DNA of 55,953 nucleotides from Paramoeba atlantica (lineage: Eukaryota; Discosea). The translations under genes were made by a program, and so were the position numbers. Below the pieces are notes generated by a model. That model was not told the DNA's origin, searched no databases, and saw only the letters and a program-made list of their open reading frames with translations. Location of the stretch: NCBI GenBank assembly GCA_977017575.1, contig CDRNVI010000159.1:1-55953 (forward strand). The letters run 5' to 3'. Of the stretch, positions 22,450-33,400 are shown piece after piece (positions within the stretch are counted from its first letter, which is position 1; every line of letters begins with the position of its first letter).

Positions 22450-23994
22450 CAAAAGAGACGAAAAACATCAAAGCGTAAGGTGTGCTAAAAAAGAAACTTT
22501 TTGTTTTTCTTTGATTTTCTCAATTCTTTTTTTTGATTGTGTGTGAAAAAATGAAATGATTGATCTGGTGGTGTTGTTTTTAATAGTTTGTGAATAAAGA
22601 AAAAAGAAAAAAATAACAAACTAAAACATTCATTTGAAATATGAAATAAAAAAGTTCATTGGTAAATCAAACAATCTATCATGTATCTTTCCAAACCTTT
22701 CAACTCTTCTTTTCTTTCAATTTCTTTCTTTTCTCTTTCTGTTTTTCTGTGTTTTTCTCACCTGCTGCTTTCTTTTCTGAAAAAGAAAAAAAAATCCAAT
22801 TCCCAATCAAATGTTGCCACATTATCCATTTTCTTTTTCTTTTTTTGGTTTTTTTTTTTGGTTTTTTGTTTTGAACAGTTTTTTTTTTCTTTTTTGTTTG
22901 TGAGAAAGAAAGAAAAAAAGAAAAAGAAAGAGAAAGAGAAAGATTCAACAAAAAAAAGAAAAAAACAAAAAAAAATAAAGAAAAAGGATTGTATGATCAA
23001 AATTGATTGAAAAGATCCAAATGCAAACCAAAAATAAGATTAAAGAAGAAAAAAAGAAAAAAAATTGAATTTGTATTGGTCCTATCTTGATGGAAGCTTG
23101 AACAACTAAGAAAAAACAAGAACATTTGAATTCTTTTTCACCTCCTTATCAAATTTCAAGAAAAAAAATCACACCTAAAATAAAAATCAATTTTTTGGCA
23201 AAAAAGTTTTTCTTTTTTGTTTTTTGTTTTTGTTTGATTTTTGTATTTGGTTTTTGTTTTTTGAAAGATGAAAAAAATAGACTTTTAGAAATTAAAAGAT
23301 TTTTGGTTTTTTCAATGTATTACTTTTATATTAAAAAAGAGAAATGAAAAACCAATCTATTTTTCTCAAAGTGAGAAAGATAAGAGAATTCATAAGGTTT
23401 ATCTGGTAATTTAATTCTTCAAGGTCTCTTCTTTCTTTTCTTTTTTCCTCTTCTTTTTTTTGTTTCTTTTTTTCTTTTTCTCTTTTTCTTTTTTGTTTCT
23501 TTTTTCTTCTTTTTTCTTCATCTCTTTTTCTTTTTACTTTTTTTCACACATTTTTTTTTTTTTTTTTTTTTCCTTTTTCCTTTTTTTTTTTCTTTTTCTC
23601 TTTTTTCTTTTTCTCTTTTTTCTTTTTCTCTTTTTTCTTTTTCTCTTTTTCTTTTTTTTTTTTGAAAAGATTTAGAAAAATAAAAAACTAATTCTTTTTA
23701 TTCTCAAAATGAATAATAAAAAAAGTCAAAAGGGATTCATTTTCTTTTGTGTTGAGTAGGAACAGGATTTCTTTTTTTTCAATGGTTTTTTGATTTCTTT
23801 TTTGATTTTTTTTTTTCTTTTTTTCTCATTTTCTTCTTTTTTTTTTCTTTTTGTTTTTTTTTATTTCTTTTTTATTTCAGGGTTTTGAAAGCTTAAAAAT
23901 ATGAAAGTTTGTTTTTTGTTGTTTCTTTTGAGTTTTAATCTTTTTGTTGATATTCAGAATTTTTTTTGTTTTATTTTTTTTTATTTTAATTGTT
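22450..23994. other. simple-sequence AT-rich region
   Basis: Long T-rich tracts with TTTTTC-type repeats and A-rich stretches. Phe-, Leu- or Lys-rich frames arise on both strands from composition alone. No gene assigned. Confidence 0.6.
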
Positions 23995-25857
23995 TTTTTT
24001 CTTTAGAAAGTGTTTTTTATCATTGAAAATGATATCATCTTATTCCCTGTGATTTACTGTATCCAAAGAATCCTATTTTTCTCTCAGATAAAGTACAATG
24101 TGATGTGATGGGTTAGAGGTTCAGTTTCTTTTTTCCAACATTTTTTTAAACAATATTTAAATAATTAAAGTTTTAATGTTTTTTCCTTCAGAAACTGTTC
24201 TTTATCATTGAAAATTATATTGTCTTATTCCTTGTAATTTATTGTATCCAAAGAAATCTATTTTTCTCTCAGATAAAACACAATGATGTGATGTGAGGGG
24301 TTCAGTTTTTTTTTTCTGATATTTTTCTAAACAATATTTAAATAATTTTGTTTTATTGTTTTTTCCTTCAGAAACTGTTCTTTATTATTGAAAATAATAT
24401 CATCTTATTCCTTGTGATTTACTGTATCCAAAGAAGTCTATTTTTCTCAGATAAAGCACAATGATGTGATATGAGAGGTTTAGTTTCTTTTTTCGGGTAT
24501 TTTTTTAAACAATAACTAATTACTTTTTTTTATTATTTTTTCCTTCAGAAACTATTCTTTATTATTGAAAATGATATCGTCTTATTTCTTGTGATTTACT
24601 GTATCCAAAGAAGTCTATTTTTCTCAGATAAAGCACTTGATGTGATGTGAGGGGTTCAGTTTCTTTTTTTTGATATTTTTTTAAACAATAACTAATTACT
24701 TTTTTTTATTGTTTTTTCCTTCAGAAACTGTTCTTTATCATTGAAAATCACATCGTCTTATTCCCTGTGATTTATTCTCTCCAAAGAAGCTTATTTTTCT
24801 CAGATAAAGCACTTGATGTGATGTGAGGGGTTCAGTTTCTTTTTTTTAATATTTTTTTAAACAATAACTAATTACTTTTTTTTATTGTTTTTTCCTTCAG
24901 AAACTGTTCTTTATTATTGAAAATCACATTGTCTTATTCCCTGTGATTTACTCTCTCTAAAGAATCCTATTTTTCTCAGATAAAGTACAATGATGTGATG
25001 TGAAGGGTTCAGTTTTTTTTTTTCAGTATTTTTTTAAACAATAACTAATTACTTTTTTTTATTGTTTTTTTCTTCAGAGAGTGTTTTTTATTATTGAAAA
25101 TTACATCATCTTATTCCTTGTGATTTACTGTATCCAAAGAATCCTATTTTTTTCTCAGATAAAACACAATGTGATGTGATGGGTTAGAGGTTCAGTTTCT
25201 TTTTTCTGATATTTTTTTAAACAATATTTAAATAATTAAAGTTTTAATGTTTTTTTCTTTCAGAGAGTGTTCTTTATCATTGAAAATAACATTGTCTTAT
25301 TCCTTGTGATTTACTGTATCTAAGGAAGTTTATTTTTCTCTCAGATAAGCACCTGATGTGATGTGAGGAGTTCAATTTCTTTTTTTCTGACATTTTTTTA
25401 AACAATAACTAATTACTTTTTTTTATTGTTTTTTCCTTCAGAGAATGTTCTTTATCATTGAAAATTACATTGTCTTATTCCTTGTGATTTACTCTCTCCA
25501 AAGAAGTCTATTTTTCTCAGATAAAACACAATGTGATGTGATGGGTTAGAGGTTCAGTTTCTTTTTTTTTGGTATTTTTTTTAAACAGTAACTAATTACT
25601 TTTTTTTATTGTTTTTTTCTTCAGAGAGTGTTTTTTATCATTGAAAATTACATTGTCTTATTCCTTGTGATTTACTGTATTCAAAGAATCCTATTTTTCT
25701 CTCAAATAAAGCACAATGTGATGTGATGGGTTAGGGATTTAGTTTCTTTTTTCTGATATTTAATATTTAAATAACTTTTTGTTTTAATATTTTTTCTTTC
25801 AGAGAATGTTCTTTATCCATTGAAAAATTGTATTGTCTTATTCCCTGTGATTTACTT
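23995..25857 (+). repeat. tandem satellite of about 178 bp, about 11 copies
   Basis: Each unit contains a polypyrimidine tract ending CTTCAG, then a conserved core (TTCTTTATCATTGAAAAT, then CTTATTCCCTGTGATTTACT, then CTATTTTTCTCAGATAAAG, then GATGTGATG). The core recurs near 24048, 24235, 24413, 24590, 24768, 24941, 25120, 25308, 25485, 25665 and 25847. Units are roughly 80-90% alike. No coding frame is conserved across units. It looks like a subtelomeric satellite. Confidence 0.88.
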
Positions 25858-26065
25858 TTGCTTTGAAACCACCAAGAAATAAGAGCACTCTTATTTTTTA
25901 ATAGATTGAGATTTTTTTGTGCTTTGGTTTTCTTTCTTTTTTTTCTTTTTTTCTTTTTTTTCTTTTATTTTTTCTCTTCTTTTTCTTTTTTTTTCTCTCT
26001 TTTATTCTTTTTTGTCTCTTGCTCCTCCAATCCTTTTTTTTTTCTCTTTTCCCTCTTTCTTCCTT

Positions 26066-26110
<45 letters not shown>

Positions 26111-27385
26111 CTTTTTTCTTTTTGCTAATTTTCCTCTTTTGCCTCTTTCTCTCTTACCAAAGTATTGTTGGGGGTTTAGGGGTAATATTATGGACCACAT
26201 CTAATTAAGTTTACAAGCTTTTTTCCCTTTCCTTTCATTGCTCCTCTTTTTTTCCTTCCCTTCCTCCCTTTCTTTGTGTTCAATTTGCTTTCTTTTCTTT
26301 TGTTTCATCTTTGACACATCCTGTCTGTGTGTGGCCAAAATCTACTCTTTTCTTTTCTGATTTATTTTTTTTCTTTTACTTTCTCTTTTGTTTTTTGGAG
26401 TTTAAAATAATAAAAAAGAAAGGTTAAAGGTTTGTTTTGTTTTTTTGAAAAATCAAAAAAATATTAATAAAAAAATCAATTTTTGATTTGTTTTATTTTT
26501 TGGTTTTTTTGAAAAAAAATGAAAAACACAAACACACAACATAATGATCACAAATGAAAAACAAACTAATATCACCTTAACAACAAACAAAAAAACCATT
26601 AACCCTTTCTTTTATCAACACAACTATTGCACAAGTCTTTGAACTTATGGAGAGTTGACCTCCTCCTTTCAGCAGTGGTGTGGTGCCCCTCCGTCTGTGT
26701 AAAGATGGCAAGAAGATGAAAAATCTGAAAATTGAAACACTAGGGTTTAGAGTTGTTATTTGGTTGTTGTTAGTTGTGTTGTTGCCTCTTTATGCTTGGT
26801 GAATCAGCAAACACTTTTATTTTTTCTTGGAAGAGGAGGGGAGGAGATGTCTCTTTAAGGTTAGAGTTTAGACTTCAATTTTCAGTGTACCAGTAAGCTG
26901 CTTTTTAAATTTTTTTTTTTTGTTTTAAGAACTCTGCCAACATAGCGATAGAGTTTTCTTTTGTTTTCTTTCTTCTCTAAACCCACAAATATTCTAACAA
27001 AAAAAAAACAAAAAAATTCTTAAAAATTCTCAAAAAAATTCTCAAAAAATTCTCAAAAAAAAATAAAAAAAATTCTCACAAAAAAAAAATAAAAAAAAGC
27101 AGAGTTCCTACCCCCTCCCATTTTTCAGGTACAAAAATCTCTTTTTTGAAGATACTTTTTTTTGTTTTTTTTTGAGAATTTTTTGAGAATTTTTTATTTT
27201 TTTTTTTGTTTTTTTTTGTTTTTTTTTTTTATTTTTTTTTTTTTTTTTGAATATTGAACACATTTTTTATGTTAGTTTCTTTCCATGTCCCATAAAGTCC
27301 TTTTTCCCTCTTTTTGTCAAAAAGACCGCCGAACATACTGGTGTTTACAAAAAAGAGAAGAAAAAAAAGCAAAAAAGTGAAAAGT
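25858..27385. other. homopolymer and simple-sequence region
   Basis: Includes a nearly pure T run at about 26066-26110, repeated AAAAAATTCTC units at 27020-27080 and T-rich DNA up to 27250. No gene is visible. Confidence 0.6.
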
Positions 27386-27389
27386 ACAA

Positions 27390-28568
27390 ATGACGAATGA
27401 GGACAATTTTTACTTAACAGCATTTCAATGCAACCCCCCTTCCTCTTCTTTACCACCTTTGAGAAAGAAGGAAGAGAAGTTTACGATATTACTACCTTTT
27501 TCAGTTTCTATTCCAGAGCCTTTCAGAAATTATTATTTTTCCTCCTCCATTCTCAGCAGCAGCAACAGAAGCAACCTTTTAAACCCTCTCAACAAACCTG
27601 GAAAAGAATACAAAATTTTTCCCTTTTTTTCACTTCATGAATATCATATCTTTATGAACACAAACCTTCCTCAACCACTTCTAACATTTCCACTAGTTCT
27701 TTCCCAATATTTGAGCATCTTCTTTTTCTTTTTGAAGAATTCTTGTCATTTTTCACAAAAACAAACTTCAAAAAATTTTGATCTTAAAGGAACAATTATG
27801 ATTGGATATACTGTTAATGCAATTAGGGCAACAGGTTTTTTCTTTAATTTTTTTTTCTTTAATTTTTTATCTCTTTTTTCTTTGTTTTTTTCGTTTATCT
27901 TTTTTCTCTAACTTTATTTTTGTTTCTTTTTCGTCTGTTCGTCTTACACCCTAACCCACTCCCTTTAATTGTTTTCCCCTAATTTTGGATTAGGTTTTGA
28001 AAAACCCCACAATTTTGTCCGCCATTTTAGAGTTGCTAATAATCCACTCGAACAAAAAATTCCCCAATGGAAAAAACAATTATGGCTTCAAGGGAAATAC
28101 CTATATTCTCTTCTTGATGATCACTTCACTTCTGGGGAATTTGTAATCTATGTTTCTTTAATAACATTGAATGACCAATTAGTCAAATGGCACTCTAATA
28201 AATGTAATATTACATTTCAAATTGTTATTTTTTTAGGAATGTTTGTCGGTGAGAGTTTTTTTGAATTTGAAGACCCAACAGGAGTATATACAATTCGAAT
28301 TCCAATTATTCCAGGAACAATAATTGTTTTTGATGGATGTTTGTGACATTGAAAAATTGCAATGGAAAGTTTTTGTAGGGAATAATATACTATTATTTTT
28401 TTTAAAAATTATGACCAGCAATTCTCTTCCCTGGATAATATTATGTGGCCTCCTCACTTTTATCATATTTCTTATAATAAAAATATTCTTTTTTTTTAAA
28501 TTCAAAAAAATTCAAAGATTTTTAATTGTTATTTTTATGGTAGGTGGTTTCAGGGTTTAAGGTTTTAG
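27390..28568 (+). CDS. 2OG-Fe(II) dioxygenase-like protein, paralog 1 (recoded, HxN variant)
   Basis: Two exons, 27390-27834 and 27994-28568, with a GT-AG intron in the same place and phase as in the copy at 46826. The predicted product is 339 residues. The shared core is NFDLKGTIMIGYTVNA, KPHNFV, LWLQGK, VIYVSLITLN, then WHSNKCNITFQIVIFLG, FEFEDP and IPGTIIVFDG. This looks like the double-stranded beta-helix of 2OG-Fe(II) oxygenases. The metal site is H215-x-N217 with H267; the usual Asp is Asn, so activity may be lost or altered. Internal stops are TGA 28344, TGA 28350, TAA 28383 and TAA 28497. The 28383 TAA aligns with a Gln codon in the paralog. The end is TAG 28566-28568. TET/JBP-like enzymes are the nearest comparison I can offer. 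Confidence 0.6.
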
Positions 28569-30459
28569 AAGAAAAAGAATCAAAAGAAGAAGAAAATCAA
28601 CAAACATCAAACACCAATTCACCAATTTTCTCTTCTTGATTTCGATTCAAATATTAATTCTTTGAAAAAAAAAAAAATTGACACAAAAAAACAACAATAA
28701 AAAGATGTCTTTTTATTCAGGACATCAATTTTTTTTTTCATTTTTTTTTTTTTTGTTTTTTTTATTTTTGAAATGAAAAAGGAGGTTTGGATTTTGGGTT
28801 GTTCTGGTGATCCTTTTGTTGTGTTGTCCAATGTTTGGCAGTTTTGTAAGTATTAAGAGGGAAAGGAGAGGAAGAAGATGTGTTATGATGATGGCAAACC
28901 ATGAAAGAAGGGAGGGGGGGGAAAGAAGTGGTGTTAAGATGAGGAAAGATCATCTCACACAATAATTGATACATGTAGTTGTTGTTGTTTGTTGTTGTTT
29001 GTTGAGAGAGCAAACATCAAGCTTTTCAGCAGTGATAAATCGTTTCTTTTTGCTGGTTTGTTCTAATTTGATTATTATAAAAGAAGAGAAATATATCTTT
29101 ACTGACTTATGTAATTAGTGATTTATTAAAGAAAATCAATCAACGGCATTCAAAGAAATTTAGGGTTTTGAAGGGGGGAGGAGAGAGAGAGTGAAAGAGA
29201 CTCGAGAGAAGAGAAAGAAAGAGAAAGAGGTTTCAAGAAGGTTTTTTATTTTTTTTTTTTTTTTTTAATTTAAAACAATAAAATAATATTTTTTTTATTT
29301 TATCCTTCAAAACACTAATTCAATATTCCTTTTTCTTTTTTTCTTTTTTTAAAGGAAGAGACGACAACGATAATATAACAGCAGGAGTTGAATATAATGA
29401 AGAGAAAAAAAAAGAAAAGATTAAGTTGAATACTTAATTTATTTTTTTTTTTCTCTCATTTTGAGTTTCAAAACAAATAAAAATCAAGAGAAAAAGGGAA
29501 GGGGGGTGGAGAGAGAGAGAGAGGAGTTCAAAAGTTGTGTTTCTTCTCTCTCTTCTTCTAATGTTTGAATAATATTGAGGAGGGTTTAAGCTCGAAAAAA
29601 GGTTTTTCTTTTCTTTTTTTGTTTCAAAGAATTCTTTTTATTGTAAAAGATTAATTTTTTTTTTTTTTGAAAAAAAGAAAAACGTTTTTGTTTTTGCTTG
29701 TTTTCTTTTTTTAGAGGTACACATGGAAAGACTAAGGTGTGGTGAGAGAGAGCAAGGACAACGATAACCTTTTTGAAAAGGTTTTTTTTGAATTTTTTTG
29801 AATGTTGGCTTGACTTTTCATTTCACTTTCGTGGTTGGAAAGAGCTTTTTCTCTTTTTGCTAAAAGAGTACACGTGCAAAAACAAAGAGTTTTCTCTCTT
29901 TTTTCAAGTAACCAACAACACCAACTCAAACAAACAAGCAACACACACTCACTCCTCCCCCTCCCTCTCTTCTTCTTTAGACGATTGGTTTTTGAGGTAT
30001 TATTTTCAACACTTCCCTTTGAGTGAATATTGTTTTTTGTTTTTATAAGAGTTTTCTGGTTTTCTGGTTTTTGGTAATGATTAAAAATGAATTTTAACTC
30101 TCTTTTTTTCTTATTGTTAGAAGAGACACGAAGCAGCTTAAGATAAGCATCCTTCCTCCCTTCTCCCTCCCCCCCTTCTCCAATCCTTTAGAAGAAAAGA
30201 GAGCATTATCGCGTGTCGTATTGTATCATATCATATCGTACATTGTGTCTAGGTGTGTGGTGTGTGTGAATTAGTAGAGTACACTCTTTATTTTTTTGTT
30301 GGCCAGTGTAGTGTAGTTCCACACTTTGGTGTGTAATCTTTCACCCAATTCGAGAGAATTATCCATCCACCATTTGCTCCACTCTCCCTCCCCCAAAATA
30401 ATACATATATGCTGGCTGGCTGGCTGGCTGGCTTGTAAAAAGGATTTATTCTTTACAGT
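28569..30459. other. gene-free stretch upstream of helicase
   Basis: AT-rich and GA-rich DNA with a (GGCT)n run at 30412-30433 just before the helicase start. Fragmentary frames on both strands show no recognisable domain. A TTTACAG at 30453-30459, directly before the first ATG, could be a splice acceptor for an upstream exon. Confidence 0.45.
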
Positions 30460-33400
30460 ATGATGTTTTTCTCGCTTGATCACCTTGTGTTTTCACAGTT
30501 GGTGAAACAAGATTATGATTTAACTCGATTGTTTCCACCACCTCATAATGATGATCTGTTTTCCCAGCAGCAGCAGCAGCAGTATTCTTCTCCTCCTCCT
30601 TTTATGATTGTTAGAGGTTCACAGACTCAATATGTGATTTTTGTGTGTGGTCATAGTTTTATCCCAACTGCTGAAAAAAAGAGTACGAGTACTTCTGAAA
30701 AGTATTATTGGATAAAGAAATCTTTCTTGAAACAATGTCAGACAAAATCTTGCGATCCTTTGGTGATGAAGAGGTGTTCACTTGATTATGTTTCTCAATT
30801 TTTATCTTTCTCGCATATAACTTATCAAAGACTTCCTATCTTCGAAGGAGCTGTTCTACAAGGGACACTTCATTTCTCTTTTTGTTCTGAATGTAATAGT
30901 GTTGTTTGTAAAAGGAAAAGTGATTTATCAAAGAAAAAACATGCAAATGGTTGTACTTGCACTTCTTTGAACAGTCAAGTGGTGGTGGTGTATCAATAGA
31001 AAGGTGTTTTGTTTGATGGGTGTCCAACTTCTTCTTCCTCTTCTTTGTTCGAATTGACAAAAAGAGAGCAGCAGCAGCAGCAACAGAAGCAGTTTTCTTG
31101 TTCTTGTTCTTGTTTCAAGAATTCTCATCATGGTTGTTGTTCTTGTTCTTTCCCTCATTCTTATTGTTCTTCTTCTTTTGAGTCAGATCCTCCTTCTTCT
31201 TGTTGTTGTTCTTTTCTTCTTGAGACAACCACAAGAACAACAACTGACAACTCAACAACAACAACAACAACAACAACAATGAAAACAGAGGAGGAGAAAG
31301 CTGCTGCTGGTACTGCTGCTGCTGCTGGTACTGCTGCTGCTGCTGTTGGAGGAAGGAGAGAAGGAAACAACTCTGTCTCCTCTCTTTGTTTGATGTTGAA
31401 TATGAACCTGAATGAAAAAGATATGTTTTTACCATATGCGTTGAGAACAACAAATTCTGTTGAGAATGGTGGTGGTGGTGGTGGTGGGATTACAGATTAT
31501 TCATTAAAGGAAAGTCAATTTTGACAGAAACAGCTTCAAGCTCTCGATAATTCAGCTGTTGGTTCTTGTATTCCTTCATTCTTCAAACCTTTTTTGAGCT
31601 TCAATGAGATGATACCTTTTTCTTCTCATCACCATTATCGAAATGATGGTGGTGGTGGTGGTGGTGGCAGCAGCAATGGCAGCAACAGAAACAGCAGTAG
31701 GAGTTGTGGTGGTGGTAGTATGAATAAGAATCACAGCAGGTTGTTGTCTGGGTCTGGTGGTGGTGGTGGTGGAATTATTGAACCTTAGTTAAATTCATCA
31801 CCTTATAAAAATCCATTACTGGAGGTTTTGATTTCAGTTCTTTTTGAAGGAAAAGCATTTGTTTTGGGTGAGCTTTCAGTTTCAATGTGAAGAGATATTT
31901 ATTGAATTTGAACAAAAGGAGGAAATTGGGATCTTTCAATGGGACAATCTTCAGATGAAACAGTATTTTCAAAGGTTGGGCAATCAGATCAGACAACAAA
32001 ACAATATGCTTAGCATCTTCTTTCTTTATTTGAGATGATGGGAATTGATGTAGTAAGGGCTTGTGTTGGTGTTCCGGTGAGTGGTGGTGGTGGTGGTTGT
32101 GGTGGTTTTGATGGTTTAACTAAAAGAGAAGCAATTCTTTGGTTGGCTTTAAATATCTTTTCATATGCACATTGCTTGATTGGCTCGAAGTTTATTTCTC
32201 ATTCGATATCCAATGTTGTTGCCAAGTTTCTTCGAAATGGTTCTTCTGTTCATAATGATGAATTCTCCTCTTCCTCTTTTTCGTCAAACCGTTTTTCTTC
32301 TTCTTCTTCTTCTTTATCATTTCCATTGAATCATTTGAAGAAGATATTGTATGCACTTCAAATGATGGATTTATACCTATACCCTCTTGTACTTAATATT
32401 TTTGATGTTAATGTTGATGAAAATATACAAAGTCACATGATTCAGCGCTGTCGTTATAAGATTGTTTATCTTTGTCAACGACTTGGAGAGGAAGAGAAGA
32501 AGCAAGAGAAAAAAAGAAAACCAGATATTGTTTATGAAGTTGAAAAAGAAAAGAATCTTCTTCATATTTCTTGGAAAGATATTTTTTCTTTTTGTTGGAC
32601 AATTTTGTAAGTTCCAGTCATTTCTTCTTCTTCTGTTTCTTCTTCTTCCTCAATAACTCCTCGTCCTACTGCTATTGGAGAAGAAGCAACAAGAATGGCA
32701 GTGGAAAGAGGAGTGGGGCTGATGAGAACAGCAACAGGAGGAGTGAGAACATTGGCAACAAAAACACCAACAACAGAAGAGAGAATAGTGATGGAGATAG
32801 AAAGAGAAGAAGAAGAAGAGGAGGTGGTAATGAGAATGGCAGGAGGAGGAGGAGGAGGAGGAGGAGGAAGAGGAAGAGGAGGAGGAGCATTAACATTAAC
32901 AGAGGAGGAGGAAGAGGGAGAAGAGGGAACAACACCAACACAAAAGCAGGCACCATCACCACCACTCTTATTAAAGACAGTAAGAGGAGTGGGGGGAGAG
33001 GTGAAAATCTATCAATCAACCCTTTCAGCCATTGTTAAAAAACTGAAAGATATTCTTTTACAGTTTCTTCGATCTTTAAAGTTGAATTCCCTGTACCAAA
33101 ACCACGTATGGATGCCAAATGGTCTGGTAATTGCTGCTGCTGCTGCTCCCTCTTCTTCTACAAACAATCCACTGAAACCAATTACACAAAAATCAATTGT
33201 TTTGAATGATGATCTCAGCAACAGCAACAGTGGTGGTGGGGGTCATGGTGGTGGTCATGGTGGTAGTGGTAGTGGTTTTGGTGGGTTCATTAAGAAAGAT
33301 GATTAAAAGCAATTTTATTATTTATACATTCTGTACCACTACTTTTCGTCTGTGTTGACACCTCGAAAATGCGAATTTTCCTCTCTTCATTCACCAAACT

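Noticed and set aside
23995-25857. CRISPR-like array of regular repeats
   Set aside because: The whole 178-bp unit is repeated with gradual divergence and there are no unique spacers; the context is a eukaryotic subtelomere.
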